From CAXSDR01 sp964236445 (lineage in GTDB: Bacteria > Actinomycetota > Actinomycetes > Motilibacterales > Motilibacteraceae), in the NCBI GenBank assembly GCA_964236445.1, contig CAXSDR010000021.1, forward strand, positions 1-41,998: a stretch of DNA of 41,998 nucleotides. Direction: 5' to 3'. A model generated the notes under the pieces. The model was not told where the DNA came from. It searched no databases and saw only the letters and a list, made by a program, of their open reading frames with translations. The position numbers were made by a program, and so were the translations under genes. Below are positions 15,473 through 23,994 of this stretch, one piece after another; position 1 is the first letter of the stretch, and each line of letters begins with the position of its first letter.

Positions 15473-16381
15473 ATGAGCACCTCTGCCATGGCAACCGCGC
15501 CCTACGTCACCATCGTTCTGCCGTGCTTCAACGAGCAGGACCATGTCCTGCTCGAGGTCGAGCGCATCACGCAGGCCATGGACTCCAGTGGCTACACCTA
15601 CGAGCTGCTCGTGGTCGACGACGCCTCGACCGACTCCTCGCTCGAGGTCCTGCGCGGCGCGCAGTCGCGCTATCCCTGCATGCGCATCGTCGCGTTCCGC
15701 CGCAACGGCGGCTCGGGCACCGTCCGGCGCATCGGCACGCAGCAGGCGCGAGGCGAGATCGTCGTGTGGACCGACGCCGACATGACCTATCCCAACGAGC
15801 GCATCCCCGAGTTCGTCGGCATGCTCGACGACCCGTCGATCGACCAGGTGGTCGGTGCGCGTACGTCGGAGATGGGCACGCACAAGGTGTTGCGTGTGCC
15901 CGCCAAGTGGTTCATCCGCAAGCTGGCCGAGATGCTGACCAACTCGCGGATCCCCGACCTCAACAGCGGCCTGCGCGCGTTCCGCAGATCGGTCGCGCTG
16001 CCCTACATGCGCCTGCTGCCCCCCGGGTTCTCGTGCGTGACGACGTTGACCCTGGCGTTCCTGTCCAACCAGCACGACATCCGCTACGAGTCGATCACCT
16101 ACGCCACGCGTGCCGGCACGTCGAAGTTCCGCTTCGTCAAGGATGCCTACCGTTATCTGCTGCAGGTGCTGCGGATGGTGATGTATTTCAATCCGCTCAA
16201 GGTGCTCATGCCGGTCGCGCTGAGCCTGCTGCTCCTGGCGTTCGGCAAGGGCATCTTCGACGTCATCGCCCACCCGGTCAGGCTGGCGACCAACACCGTG
16301 CTGCTGTTCGTCACGGGGGTCATGATCACCGTCCTCGCGCTTCTCGCCGACCTGATCGTCAGATCGCGCGACGACCGCTGA
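15473..16381 (+). CDS. GT2 glycosyltransferase, polyprenyl-phosphate mannose/glucose synthase-like, with two C-terminal spans
   Basis: 302 residues. The N-terminal GT-A domain shows PYVTIVLPCFNEQDHV, the nucleotide-binding VVDDASTD (about 48-54), GGSGTVRRIGTQQARGE and the metal-binding D101-A-D103 (WTDADMTYP), then the DLNSGLRAFRR acceptor-side motif. Two hydrophobic spans fill about 235-300. This is the layout of DPM1/GtrB-type enzymes that transfer mannose or glucose from a nucleotide sugar to polyprenyl phosphate at the inner membrane face. The product would feed GT-C transferases, several of which are encoded in this window. The sugar cannot be decided from sequence. Confidence 0.85.
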   Translation: MSTSAMATAPYVTIVLPCFNEQDHVLLEVERITQAMDSSGYTYELLVVDDASTDSSLEVLRGAQSRYPCMRIVAFRRNGGSGTVRRIGTQQARGEIVVWTDADMTYPNERIPEFVGMLDDPSIDQVVGARTSEMGTHKVLRVPAKWFIRKLAEMLTNSRIPDLNSGLRAFRRSVALPYMRLLPPGFSCVTTLTLAFLSNQHDIRYESITYATRAGTSKFRFVKDAYRYLLQVLRMVMYFNPLKVLMPVALSLLLLAFGKGIFDVIAHPVRLATNTVLLFVTGVMITVLALLADLIVRSRDDR

Positions 16382-16397
16382 GCCAGCATCGTCGGAC

Positions 16398-16411
16398 GCG
16401 CGGGGCCGCGC
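16398..16411. terminator. Short GC stem-loop between convergent genes
   Basis: GCGCG and CGCGC arms with a four-base loop lie in the 34-base gap between the GT2 and isochorismatase genes. Small, with no T-run. Confidence 0.4.
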
Positions 16412-16415
16412 CTGT

Positions 16416-17039
16416 TCAGGTGCTGCTCGCGAGGACGTGATGCGATGAGCTCAGCGGGTTGCCCAGAGTCAAGGAACGCTGCTGCGCCAAGGCGTCCTGC
16501 CACTGCGCGAGAGACCCGACCGCGGCGAAGCCGGCCTGCAGCGCCGCGAGCTGGGCATGGTGCATCTGCTCAGCTGTCACCTGGCCGACGCTGTTGACAT
16601 AGTCCAGCGTCCCGGTCGCGTCGTGCAGCACCTCCACCGTGAAACCTGCGTGCATCGCCTGCCGTGCCGTGGAGTCGATGCAGTGCTGCGTCATGTAGCC
16701 GACGACCGTGAGTGTCGTGACCTCGCGTTCGGTGAGCCACGCTGCCAGGCCGGTCCCGGTGAACGCGCCGGGGTAGGACTTGTTGACCAGCAGGTCGCGC
16801 GACCGGGTGGCGACCTCCGGATGCAGCTCCCAACCGTGGCTTCCGAGCGCGAACACGGGGCTGCCGACGGGAAAGTCGTGCTGCACCACCACGACGTACG
16901 CGCCTGCTTGCGCCGCGGCGTCCATGCTCGCGCCGATCGCCTGCACGCTGTCGGCGAACGGCGGGAAGCTGATCGGCAGTCGACCTTCGGCGTCGTACTC
17001 GTTCTGCGCATCGATGACGAGAAGTGCACGTGTGCTCAT
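16416..17039 (-). CDS. Isochorismatase-like cysteine hydrolase
   Basis: 207 residues with the family triad: D10 (LLVIDAQNEY), K87 (VNKSYPGAF) and C120 (YMTQHCIDSTARQA). The family includes isochorismatases, nicotinamidases and assorted amidases; the nicotinamidase metal-binding D-x-H signature is not evident, so a general cysteine hydrolase call is safest. The ATG at 17039 has AGGAGAG five bases upstream. A GlxA-type AraC regulator starts about 100 bases away on the opposite strand and probably controls it. Confidence 0.87.
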   Translation of the reverse strand: MSTRALLVIDAQNEYDAEGRLPISFPPFADSVQAIGASMDAAAQAGAYVVVVQHDFPVGSPVFALGSHGWELHPEVATRSRDLLVNKSYPGAFTGTGLAAWLTEREVTTLTVVGYMTQHCIDSTARQAMHAGFTVEVLHDATGTLDYVNSVGQVTAEQMHHAQLAALQAGFAAVGSLAQWQDALAQQRSLTLGNPLSSSHHVLASST

Positions 17040-17127
17040 GGAGTCTCTCCTGTGTCGTGTTGTCGTGGCAGATCCACTGTGTCGGGAGCGGAGCGCCGCG
17101 AGCAGTGGCCGGGAAGCCGTTCTGCGA

Positions 17128-17133
17128 TAGATT
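17128..17133 (+). promoter_or_regulatory. Leaderless -10 box for the AraC-type regulator
   Basis: TAGATT, six bases before the ATG at 17140. Confidence 0.5.
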
Positions 17134-17139
17134 CCGGCC

Positions 17140-18114
17140 ATGCGCGATCCGCGAACCGTCGCCGTGATCCTGGGCGACGACGCCCCGATGCTCGAAGCTG
17201 CCGTCCCCACCCGGGTCTTCAGCGCGGACGTGCGCAGCGCCGGCGCAGCTCCCTTCGACGTACGCGTGGTGTCGGAGACCCCTGGGCCGGTGACGACCAG
17301 CGCCGGCGTCCGGCTGACGGCGCCCTACGCGCTCGGTGCCGTGGCCGACGCAGGAATCGTGATCGTGCCCGGCTGGCGACCGCCGGGCGGGAGGCGGACC
17401 GGCGAGCGGGTGCTGGGCGCTCTGCAGCAGGCGCACGCCGACGGCGCCACGATCGTCGGGCTGTGCCTCGGCGCGTTCGTGCTGGCGGAGGCGGGTCTGC
17501 TGCACGGACTGCGCGCGACGACGCACTGGCACTTCACCGCCGAGCTCTCGGCGAGCTATCCCGGGGTGACGGTGGACAGCGACGTGCTCTATGTCGACGA
17601 GGGGCAGATCCTGACGAGCGCGGGGAGCGCGGCGGGCATCGATGCCTGCCTGCACCTGCTGCGCCGACTCGACGGCGCCCGGGCCGCGAGCGCGGTGGCT
17701 CGGGCCCTGGTCGTCGCCCCCCACCGCGCCGGGGGCCAGCAGCAGTTCATCACCCACCCCGTCCCGAGCACCCCCGCCGAAGGCGGGTTCGGACCCACGC
17801 TCGAACGCGCGCTCACCCGGTTGGGAGACCCCGCGCTGGACGTCGACACGATGGCCGGCTGGGCGCTTCTGAGCAGGCGTACGTTCGACCGCCGGTTCCG
17901 TGAGGCGACCGGCTGCTCGGCCCTGCAGTGGCTGGTGAGCCAGCGGGTGCTGCACGCTCAGCGCCTGCTCGAAGACAGCGACCTCGGCATCGACGCCGTC
18001 GCGCAGCGCTGCGGGTTCGCCGACGCCGTGGCCCTGCGCCCGCACTTCCGCCGGGTGGTGGGAGTCGCGCCCCAGTCCTACCGCGAGTCGTTCCGCGTCA
18101 CCGCCGGGGCTTGA
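17140..18114 (+). CDS. GlxA-type AraC family regulator (DJ-1/PfpI domain plus HTH)
   Basis: 324 residues. The N-terminal DJ-1/PfpI-like sensor domain (about 5-185) includes IVIVPGWRPPG and the nucleophile-elbow-like GLCLGAF with C109. The AraC DNA-binding domain (about 220-320) has MAGWALLSRRTFDRRFREATG and QRCGFADAVALRPHFRRVVG. Members of this class control amide, amine or betaine catabolism; here the divergent isochorismatase-like hydrolase is the likely target. The start is defined by a leaderless promoter. Its 3' end overlaps that of the convergent methyltransferase by 17 bases. Confidence 0.88.
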   Translation: MRDPRTVAVILGDDAPMLEAAVPTRVFSADVRSAGAAPFDVRVVSETPGPVTTSAGVRLTAPYALGAVADAGIVIVPGWRPPGGRRTGERVLGALQQAHADGATIVGLCLGAFVLAEAGLLHGLRATTHWHFTAELSASYPGVTVDSDVLYVDEGQILTSAGSAAGIDACLHLLRRLDGARAASAVARALVVAPHRAGGQQQFITHPVPSTPAEGGFGPTLERALTRLGDPALDVDTMAGWALLSRRTFDRRFREATGCSALQWLVSQRVLHAQRLLEDSDLGIDAVAQRCGFADAVALRPHFRRVVGVAPQSYRESFRVTAGA

Positions 18115-18835
18115 CGCCGCGGGCCACGATGCCGGGGCCGTGTCGGGGAAACGCCCGCTGCAGCCGCCGGAAGGGCAAGGTGCCCAACTCGGTTGCCGCG
18201 CGCTGCCACGCCGACTCGGGCTGCAGGAGCCGCCCGCTGTGCCCTGAACGCTCGGCCATCGACGCGTTCGACGACCGGCGGGCCTTGATGCGTCCGACGG
18301 TGTTGCGCGCGGTCTCGAGCGCATAGCCGAGCGGCATCCCGTAGAGCGTGATCTCGACCTGCTCGAGCCCGGCCCGACGCAGCAGCAGGCGCAGCGCAGG
18401 AGGGTCGTAGCGGCGGAAGTGCCCGACCATCTCGTCTGCCGGGCCGAACCGGTCCTGGAAGGCGGGCACGCTGATCAGCAGCGTGCCTCCCGGGCGCAGG
18501 TGCGCCACCCACTCGGCCAGGGCCGCCGCGTCGTCCTCGAGGTGCTCGAGCACCTCGAAGGCGCACACCACGTCGAACACCTCATCGTCGGAGAGGTCCT
18601 CGACGACGGTGTTGCGGACGTTCCCGTGCACCACCCGCTCCGTGGCCACCTCGAAGGAGGCCACGTCGGGCTCGAGCCCGACATAGGACCGGGAGCGCGC
18701 GGCGAGGCGGCTGCCGACGGCACCCTGCCCACAGCCCACCTCGAGGATGTCGACGGGTCCTTCGGGAAGCTGGCGGGACACGACATCCCAGCGCAGCCAG
18801 GCATTCGCGGTCAGGGGTGCTTGCGCGGCGGTCAC
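18098..18835 (-). CDS. Class I SAM-dependent methyltransferase
   Basis: 245 residues with SAM-binding motif I at about 31-40 (LEVGCGQGAV), an acidic residue after strand 2 (YVGLEPD), and the motif around FDVVCAFEVLEHLEDD followed by LRPGGTLLISVPAF, giving a Methyltransf_11/12 type fold. The C-terminal part (about 160-245) includes a hydrophobic stretch and is rich in Arg. Its GTG start overlaps the stop of the upstream glycosyltransferase gene by four bases, so the pair is translationally coupled. This suggests methylation of a glycan or lipid-linked sugar, an inference from linkage only. Confidence 0.85.
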   Translation of the reverse strand: MTAAQAPLTANAWLRWDVVSRQLPEGPVDILEVGCGQGAVGSRLAARSRSYVGLEPDVASFEVATERVVHGNVRNTVVEDLSDDEVFDVVCAFEVLEHLEDDAAALAEWVAHLRPGGTLLISVPAFQDRFGPADEMVGHFRRYDPPALRLLLRRAGLEQVEITLYGMPLGYALETARNTVGRIKARRSSNASMAERSGHSGRLLQPESAWQRAATELGTLPFRRLQRAFPRHGPGIVARGVKPRR

Positions 18836-19956
18836 GCCCGAGATCCTGCCAGCCGTTCGACCAGGGGCGCGACGACCTGCTCCGCGCTGAACGACCGCAG
18901 CGCGAGGGTGTGGGCCCCGAGACGCCTCGCACGCAACAGGGCGGGGTCCGCCGCGAGCGACCGCAGGGCTCGGGCGAGCGCATCCGGGCTCCCCGGTGCG
19001 ACCAGCACCGCGGCGTCCCCGAGCGACCGCCGCTGTGGCGCAGTGTCAGATGTGACGACAGCGCAGCCCGCTGCTGCGCCCTGGAAGACCTTGTTGGGCA
19101 CGACGCGCAGCGCCTTGGGACCGGTGCCGAAGATTCCCAGGCACACGTCGTGCGCGGCGACGATGGCCGGCAGCTCCTCAGGGGTGACCCACTCCAGCCA
19201 GGTGGTGCCGCCGCCCGTCCCGGCGGCCAGGTGGGTCGCCGCGAGGTCCTGGCCCGAACCGATCAGGGTGGCGCGTACGCGCACGCCTTCGGCCGCCAGC
19301 AGGGCGAGGGCCTCGCCGACCACGGGCGCACCTTGCAGCGGCGTGAACAGTCCGAAGAACACGACGCACAGCGGCTCTCCGGCCGTCGCCAGCGTCTCGC
19401 CCGCAGCGTGACCGGCGTCGAACCAGGCCTGCGGGGCGCCGACCGCGACGACGACGGCCTTCTCTCGCGCGTCCGGTGGCAGCGTCGCCAGCTGCTCGTC
19501 GGTATCGACCACGACGATGTCTGCGGCGGCGAGTGCAGCCCTGTCGATCGCCCGCAGCGCCCGATGCTTGAGCGACCCGGTCTCGCCGCGGTCCTGTGCC
19601 GTGTCGCTGGCGCCGATGAGGTGGTCGAGGACGATCGTGGAGTGCGGGAAGAGCCGCCGCGCCAGCAGCACGTCGAAGTGGCCGAGATAACCCACCAGCA
19701 CGACCTCGGGCACGGCGCTCCGGCGACGGAAACGGGCCGAGCGCAGCACCAGCAGCAACCAGCGGCTGACGACGCGCAGAGCCAGCGTGGGAACGCGCCA
19801 CGGCTGACGCAGTGCGGCGACCCGCGCGGCCGTCCCGATTCCCAGCGGAGCGTTGCACTCCTGCACCTGCAGGCCGCGGCGGCGAAGCCCCTGCTCCAGC
19901 ACGGCCACGCGCGGGTGCGAGGCCTTGTCATAGGTGCCGAAGAGCAGGATGCGCAT
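18832..19956 (-). CDS. Glycosyltransferase family 4-like protein
   Basis: 374 residues, GT-B layout. The N-terminal half has RILLFGTYDKASHPRVAVLEQGL and LVGYLGHFDVLLARRL; the C-terminal half has VVFFGLFTPLQGAPVV, RATLIGSG, AAHDVCLGIFG and a donor-binding region (NKVFQGAAAGCAVVTSD) like the E-x7-E area of GT4 enzymes, although the first acidic residue is not obvious. It probably transfers a sugar from a nucleotide or lipid donor in the cytoplasm. A TACGGT box eight bases before the ATG makes it the first gene of the two-gene operon. Confidence 0.8.
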   Translation of the reverse strand: MRILLFGTYDKASHPRVAVLEQGLRRRGLQVQECNAPLGIGTAARVAALRQPWRVPTLALRVVSRWLLLVLRSARFRRRSAVPEVVLVGYLGHFDVLLARRLFPHSTIVLDHLIGASDTAQDRGETGSLKHRALRAIDRAALAAADIVVVDTDEQLATLPPDAREKAVVVAVGAPQAWFDAGHAAGETLATAGEPLCVVFFGLFTPLQGAPVVGEALALLAAEGVRVRATLIGSGQDLAATHLAAGTGGGTTWLEWVTPEELPAIVAAHDVCLGIFGTGPKALRVVPNKVFQGAAAGCAVVTSDTAPQRRSLGDAAVLVAPGSPDALARALRSLAADPALLRARRLGAHTLALRSFSAEQVVAPLVERLAGSRA

Positions 19957-19964
19957 GGTTCAGC

Positions 19965-19970
19965 ACCGTA
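19965..19970 (-). promoter_or_regulatory. Leaderless -10 box for the GT4 gene
   Basis: TACGGT on the minus strand, eight bases before the ATG at 19956. Confidence 0.45.
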
Positions 19971-19995
19971 CAGCTGCGCAGATCGGGCCAGCTGA

Positions 19996-20129
19996 CGCCT
20001 GTCGGTCGTCCGGGTGGCCGCCTTGCTGCGGGTGCCCGAAGGCACCGTGAAGGCGCGGCTGTCGCGGCGTCGGGCCGCCCTCGCGCGACTGCTCGCAGAT
20101 ACGCCCACCGACGACGAGAGGAAGCCGAC
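19996..20129 (+). pseudogene. Relic of an ECF sigma factor (region 4 only)
   Basis: The frame encodes LSVVRVAALLRVPEGTVKAR followed by LSRRRAALARLLADTP, which is the HTH of sigma region 4 in ECF/SigE-type factors (V-A-x-L-L-x-V-P-E-G-T-V-K-x-R-L). An in-frame TGA at 19993-19995 stands just before it and no region 2 is present in any frame to the left, where the GT4 promoter begins. It is a truncated remnant and cannot make a working sigma factor. Confidence 0.6.
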
Positions 20130-20416
20130 ATGGAGACCTGAACCAGCTCTACTCCCGGCTGCGGGGCGAGGAGTGGCCGCCGGTCGCCGCCCGTGGCGCC
20201 GACGTCCGCGACGCCTCCGACGCACGGCACCGGCGGCGTACGACACTCGCGGTCGGCGTCATGCCGGGGGCGTCATGCCGGGCGCGTCACCGGTGCCGCG
20301 CTGCACGGTCGGCTCGCTCACCGCCCGGATCCATCCGGGCTGGCTGGCCGGCTGGCGGCGTCTGCGCCGACGGTCGCATCGACCAGGAGCCGTACGTCGC
20401 CGGGCGGGGGAGGTAG
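20130..20416 (+). pseudogene. Relic of the small protein that followed the sigma factor (anti-sigma-like)
   Basis: After the sigma relic an ATG (20130) is followed by a frame that reads LNQLYSRLRGEEWPPVAARG and then RHRRRTTLAVGV, a beginning typical of small proteins encoded after SigE-family sigma genes. The ATG and this frame are out of register: ATGGAGACCTGAAC would read Met-Asp-Leu-Asn if two bases (GA) were removed. The frame then loses resemblance and stops at 20414. A 13-base direct repeat (GCGTCATGCCGGG) lies near 20257-20283. The function of the intact ancestor is inferred. Confidence 0.45.
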
Positions 20417-20423
20417 CAGCAGC

Positions 20424-20429
20424 TAGCCT
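20424..20429 (+). promoter_or_regulatory. Leaderless -10 box for the flippase-like gene
   Basis: TAGCCT, six bases before the GTG at 20436. Confidence 0.5.
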
Positions 20430-20435
20430 CGCGCA

Positions 20436-21407
20436 GTGCCCTCGTCGCCTGTGCAGCTGCTGAGCAAGCTCCTGCGCACCCTGCTGGAGAGTCGCTGGCT
20501 GCGCATCGCGTTCATGGTCGTCGCGGTCGTCGGCTTCGGGCTCTACGTCGCGAAGTACTGGCCCAAGGTGCACGCCCGCGCCGCCGACATCTCGGCCGTC
20601 ACCATCGGCCTGGGATTCGCCACGGTGATCGGCGGGCTGGTCGCGAGCATGCTGGCCTACCGTGCACTGCTGGCCGACCTCGGGTCGCGGCTGCCGGTGG
20701 TGGTCGCGGCACGCATCTTCTTCGTCGGGCAGCTCGGGAAATATGTCCCGGGGTCGCTGTGGCCCGTCGTCGCGCAGATGGAGATGGGGCGCGACGCCGG
20801 CGTGCCGCGCCAGCGCAGCGCGTCCGCGATCGCGCTGACGATTCTCGTCTACCTCGGCGCGGGACTGCTGATCGGTGCGGCGCTCCTGCCGTTCTCCCCG
20901 GGCGCGCAGCGCTACCGCTGGGTCGCGGCGGTGGCGGTGCTCATCGTCGCGGGGCTGCACCCCCGCATCCTCAACCCGGTCATCGCCCGGCTCCTCGTGG
21001 TCGTCGGGCGGCCGCCTCTCGAACACCCGGTCAGCGGGCGCGGCATCGGCGCTGCACTCGGGTGGTCGGTGCTCTCGTGGACGCTGTTCGGCGTGCACGT
21101 CGACCTGCTCGCCCACGACCTGGGTGCGGACGCACGGGCGACGCTCCCGCTGGCCGTCGGCGGGTTCGCGCTGGCGTGGAGCGTGGGCTTCCTGGCTGTG
21201 CTGGCGCCCGCCGGCGCCGTTGTGCGCGAGGCCGCCCTGATCGCCGTGCTCGCTCCGCAGCTCGACAAGCCGGGCGCCCTCGTCGTGGCGGCGGCGTCAC
21301 GACTGCTCATGCTCGGCGGCGACCTGGTGACGGCCGGCGTCGCGGCGCTCGCGTGGCGACGGGGGCGCTCGGCATCGTCTGGTGACGTGCTGGCAGAACC
21401 CCTCTGA
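20436..21407 (+). CDS. UPF0104/AglD-family integral membrane protein (lysylphosphatidylglycerol synthase transmembrane type)
   Basis: 323 residues with about eight spans. Family marks are FFVGQLGKYVPGSLWPVVAQ near 95-115, the G-Q-x-G-K-Y-x-P-G-x-x-W motif of this superfamily, and APAGAVVREAALIAVL late in the protein. It lacks the soluble MprF synthase domain. Relatives act in flipping or transferring lipids and lipid-linked sugars; AglD itself adds the last sugar of an archaeal glycan. The TAGCCT box fixes the GTG start. It stands just upstream of the GDP-mannose synthesis gene with a 60-base gap. Confidence 0.8.
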   Translation: MPSSPVQLLSKLLRTLLESRWLRIAFMVVAVVGFGLYVAKYWPKVHARAADISAVTIGLGFATVIGGLVASMLAYRALLADLGSRLPVVVAARIFFVGQLGKYVPGSLWPVVAQMEMGRDAGVPRQRSASAIALTILVYLGAGLLIGAALLPFSPGAQRYRWVAAVAVLIVAGLHPRILNPVIARLLVVVGRPPLEHPVSGRGIGAALGWSVLSWTLFGVHVDLLAHDLGADARATLPLAVGGFALAWSVGFLAVLAPAGAVVREAALIAVLAPQLDKPGALVVAAASRLLMLGGDLVTAGVAALAWRRGRSASSGDVLAEPL

Positions 21408-21467
21408 CGGCCGCCTGGAACACTGTGACCAACTGCTCGTCAGGTCGACACGGGAGACTCCACACCG

Positions 21468-22544
21468 ATGCTTGAAGCGATCCTGCTCGTCGGCGGCAAG
21501 GGCACCCGGCTCCGCCCTCTCACGGTGGACTGCGCCAAACCGATGCTTCCCACCGCCGGTGTGCCGTTCATCGCCCACCAGCTCGCCCGCGCCGCCGAGG
21601 CGGGCATCGAGCACGTCATCCTCGCGACGTCCTACAAGGCGGAGACGTTCCGCGACTACTTCGGTGACGGCGCGTCGGCCGGCCTGCGCCTGGACTATGT
21701 GACCGAGACCGAACCGCTGGGCACCGGTGGCGGCATCGGCAACGTCGCCTCGCTGCTCGAGTGCGGGCCCGACGACCCCGTGGTGGTGCTCAACGGTGAC
21801 GTGCTCTCGGGCCACGACGTACGCGCGCAGCTGGCCCTGCACACCGCCTCCCGCGCCGCGGTGACGCTGCACCTCACCGAGGTCTCGGACCCTCGCGCCT
21901 TCGGCTGCGTGCCGCTCGACGACTCGGGACGGGTGACGGAGTTCCTCGAGAAGACCCCGAACCCGCCGACCAACCGCATCAACGCGGGCTGCTATGTCTT
22001 TCGTCGTTCGGTCATCGACGCCATCCCGAGCGGTCGACCGGTGTCCGTCGAGCGTGAGACGTTCCCCGGCTTGCTCGCGGCCGGCGAGGTGGTCATGGGT
22101 TATGTCGACGCGACCTACTGGCTCGACCTCGGCACGCCTGCCGCGTTCGTGCAGGGGTCATGTGACCTCGTCCTCGGCCGCATCGCCTCCGCCGCACTGC
22201 CAGGACCGGTGGGGGAGTCGCTCGTGCTCGGTGGTGCGGACGTGGCCGAGGGAGCCAAGGTCACGGGCGGCACCACGGTCGGAGCGAGCTCGAGAGTCGC
22301 GGCAGGCGCGACCATCGAGGGAAGTGTGTTGCATGACTCCGTGATCGTGGAAGCTGACGTCGTGATTCGCGACAGCGTCATCGGTGCAGGTGCGACCATC
22401 GGCAGGGGAACGGTCCTCGACAGCGTCGTGGTCGGCGACGGTGCGCACATCGGTGCGGGCAACGAGCTGGTCAGCGGGGCGCGGGTGTGGCCCGGCGTCA
22501 CTCTCGCGGACGGCTCCCTGCGTTTCAGCAGCGACAGGTCCTGA
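21468..22544 (+). CDS. manC: Mannose-1-phosphate guanylyltransferase (NDP-sugar pyrophosphorylase)
   Basis: 358 residues. The N-terminal nucleotidyltransferase domain starts with LLVGGKGTRLRPLT (G9-G10-x-G-T-R14) and AKPMLP (K24), followed by GTGGGIGN, the VVLNGDV metal-binding Asp, and FLEKTP with NRINAGCYVF. From about 255 a left-handed beta-helix of hexapeptide repeats (VIVEADVVIRDSVIGAGATI) completes the protein. This is the actinobacterial GDP-mannose pyrophosphorylase architecture, making GDP-mannose from mannose-1-phosphate and GTP; specificity for another sugar cannot be excluded. The phosphomannomutase that would supply its substrate begins at 41343. GGGAG lies about 12 bases before the ATG. 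Confidence 0.82.
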   Translation: MLEAILLVGGKGTRLRPLTVDCAKPMLPTAGVPFIAHQLARAAEAGIEHVILATSYKAETFRDYFGDGASAGLRLDYVTETEPLGTGGGIGNVASLLECGPDDPVVVLNGDVLSGHDVRAQLALHTASRAAVTLHLTEVSDPRAFGCVPLDDSGRVTEFLEKTPNPPTNRINAGCYVFRRSVIDAIPSGRPVSVERETFPGLLAAGEVVMGYVDATYWLDLGTPAAFVQGSCDLVLGRIASAALPGPVGESLVLGGADVAEGAKVTGGTTVGASSRVAAGATIEGSVLHDSVIVEADVVIRDSVIGAGATIGRGTVLDSVVVGDGAHIGAGNELVSGARVWPGVTLADGSLRFSSDRS

Positions 22545-22617
22545 CGCACGCGAAGGTCCTGTCCTCGTGTCGAGCCGGGATCCTGCGCTCACGGCAGCAC
22601 ATCAGTGGGCGGGGAGC

Positions 22618-23994
22618 TCATGCGGTCCGCAAGTTGGTGACGTCGGTGGCCTCGCGAAGGTGCCGGTCGAGCGCACGCACCACAAGTCGGACAAGACCTG
22701 ACGCCGCGGCTCCCGATGCGACGGTCGTCACGACCCCGGCGACGAGCGCCTCAGCTGTGCCGTCGCTCGTCAGCGCTCTAGAGAGCAGGGTGCCGACAGC
22801 GGCTCCCGCTGTCGTTGCGGGGACGGCGACGGCACACAGCTGCACACGCAGCGCCCGGCGCAACGTCGCCAGGTCGACGCCGAGTGCGGCCAGAGCGGCG
22901 AGCGGTCGGGGTGCGTCGAGCAGGTGCTCGAAGGCGGCGACGGCCATGGTTGCCGTCGCAGCTGCGACGGCGAGCAGCGTGGCGGCGGCTGCAGTGGCGT
23001 ATCCGAAGAGATAGAAGTCGAGGTCCTGCTGAAGGCCGGAGCCGACCACGCTGCCGGCCTGGCTTGCTTCCACGCCGAAGGCCAAGCCGCAAAACGCGAG
23101 CACCGTGGCGACCCGGCCCGGACCGGCGGGGTCCGCGCGGATCCGGCTTGCGGCGAGCAGGTGCACGGCGTCGCCCACCCGCTCGCACCGTGCCGCAGCG
23201 GCGAGCGCCTGGACCGGGCCTGCAGTGAAGCCAGCCGCAACGAGCAGCACGAGGGTCCCCGCCACCAGCGAGAACTGGGCGATGGGTGAGCGGGCCGCGA
23301 CCGCCCAGGGCAGGCAGACCACTGCGGCGGCGAACACCAGGGCTACGACCGCCCGATTCCTCGTGTGCGTCACCGGTCTCACCCGGAACCGCTGTCCCAA
23401 GGGGTCGACGACGACGGCGCGAGACACGCCCGCACCGGCCAGCCCACCTGCGGCGGCCAGCCCCAGAACGACACCGAGCCATGCGGCGGAGTCCCAGCCG
23501 TCCGGCGACGGAAGCATTCGCAGCCTGGCCGGAAGGGCCGGCCCCAGCAGGAGGGAAAGCAGCAGGTAGCCCGGACCGGCGAGAGCACCCCCGGCGGCCG
23601 CCGCGCGGGCGGTGTCCAGCGCGGCGAACCATCGCGTCTGCACCGGGGTCGCGCCGGCCAGGCGCAGGGCAGCGCTCCGCCGGTCGCGTGACGAGCTGCC
23701 GAGGCGCAGTGCCTGCACCGCCAGAACGAGGACCGGCACAACCAGCAGCACCGCGCCGATCACCACGCCGGGGCGCAGCGCTGCCTCGGCCACATATCCC
23801 GCCAGCTGCTGGTCACCACGAGAGCCACCAGAGCCACCGGACCAGCCGTAGTGGTCACCCCGCAGTCTCGCGATGCGGGCGGCTCCGAGGAGAAGCGAGC
23901 CGGACACCGCGCTGGCGCCGACCACCAACCGGGCGCGTGCCAGGTCGTGCGGCGACGTGCCGCCCGCGAGTAGCCAGGCCGTGCCGGGTCTCAT
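22618..23994 (-). CDS. ABC transporter permease, FtsX/MacB-like
   Basis: 458 residues with about ten spans arranged as two halves. LRLGSSSRDRRSAALRLAGAT (first half) and LAALAALGVDLATLRRALRV (second half) match the cytosolic coupling segments after membrane stretches in FtsX-type permeases (ALRALGA-like). Its ATG overlaps the stop of the ATPase gene (ATGA), so one operon encodes a full exporter of the MacB or LolCDE kind. Both permease copies appear to be in one polypeptide. Such PadR-linked exporters usually move peptides, antibiotics or lipids; cargo unknown. It converges with manC across a 73-base gap without a strong terminator. Confidence 0.78.
   Translation of the reverse strand: MRPGTAWLLAGGTSPHDLARARLVVGASAVSGSLLLGAARIARLRGDHYGWSGGSGGSRGDQQLAGYVAEAALRPGVVIGAVLLVVPVLVLAVQALRLGSSSRDRRSAALRLAGATPVQTRWFAALDTARAAAAGGALAGPGYLLLSLLLGPALPARLRMLPSPDGWDSAAWLGVVLGLAAAGGLAGAGVSRAVVVDPLGQRFRVRPVTHTRNRAVVALVFAAAVVCLPWAVAARSPIAQFSLVAGTLVLLVAAGFTAGPVQALAAAARCERVGDAVHLLAASRIRADPAGPGRVATVLAFCGLAFGVEASQAGSVVGSGLQQDLDFYLFGYATAAAATLLAVAAATATMAVAAFEHLLDAPRPLAALAALGVDLATLRRALRVQLCAVAVPATTAGAAVGTLLSRALTSDGTAEALVAGVVTTVASGAAASGLVRLVVRALDRHLREATDVTNLRTA

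Noticed and set aside
20014..20463. 149-codon plus-strand frame as a real gene
   Set aside because: Only the first third resembles sigma region 4; it then runs through the flippase promoter and start in the wrong frame.
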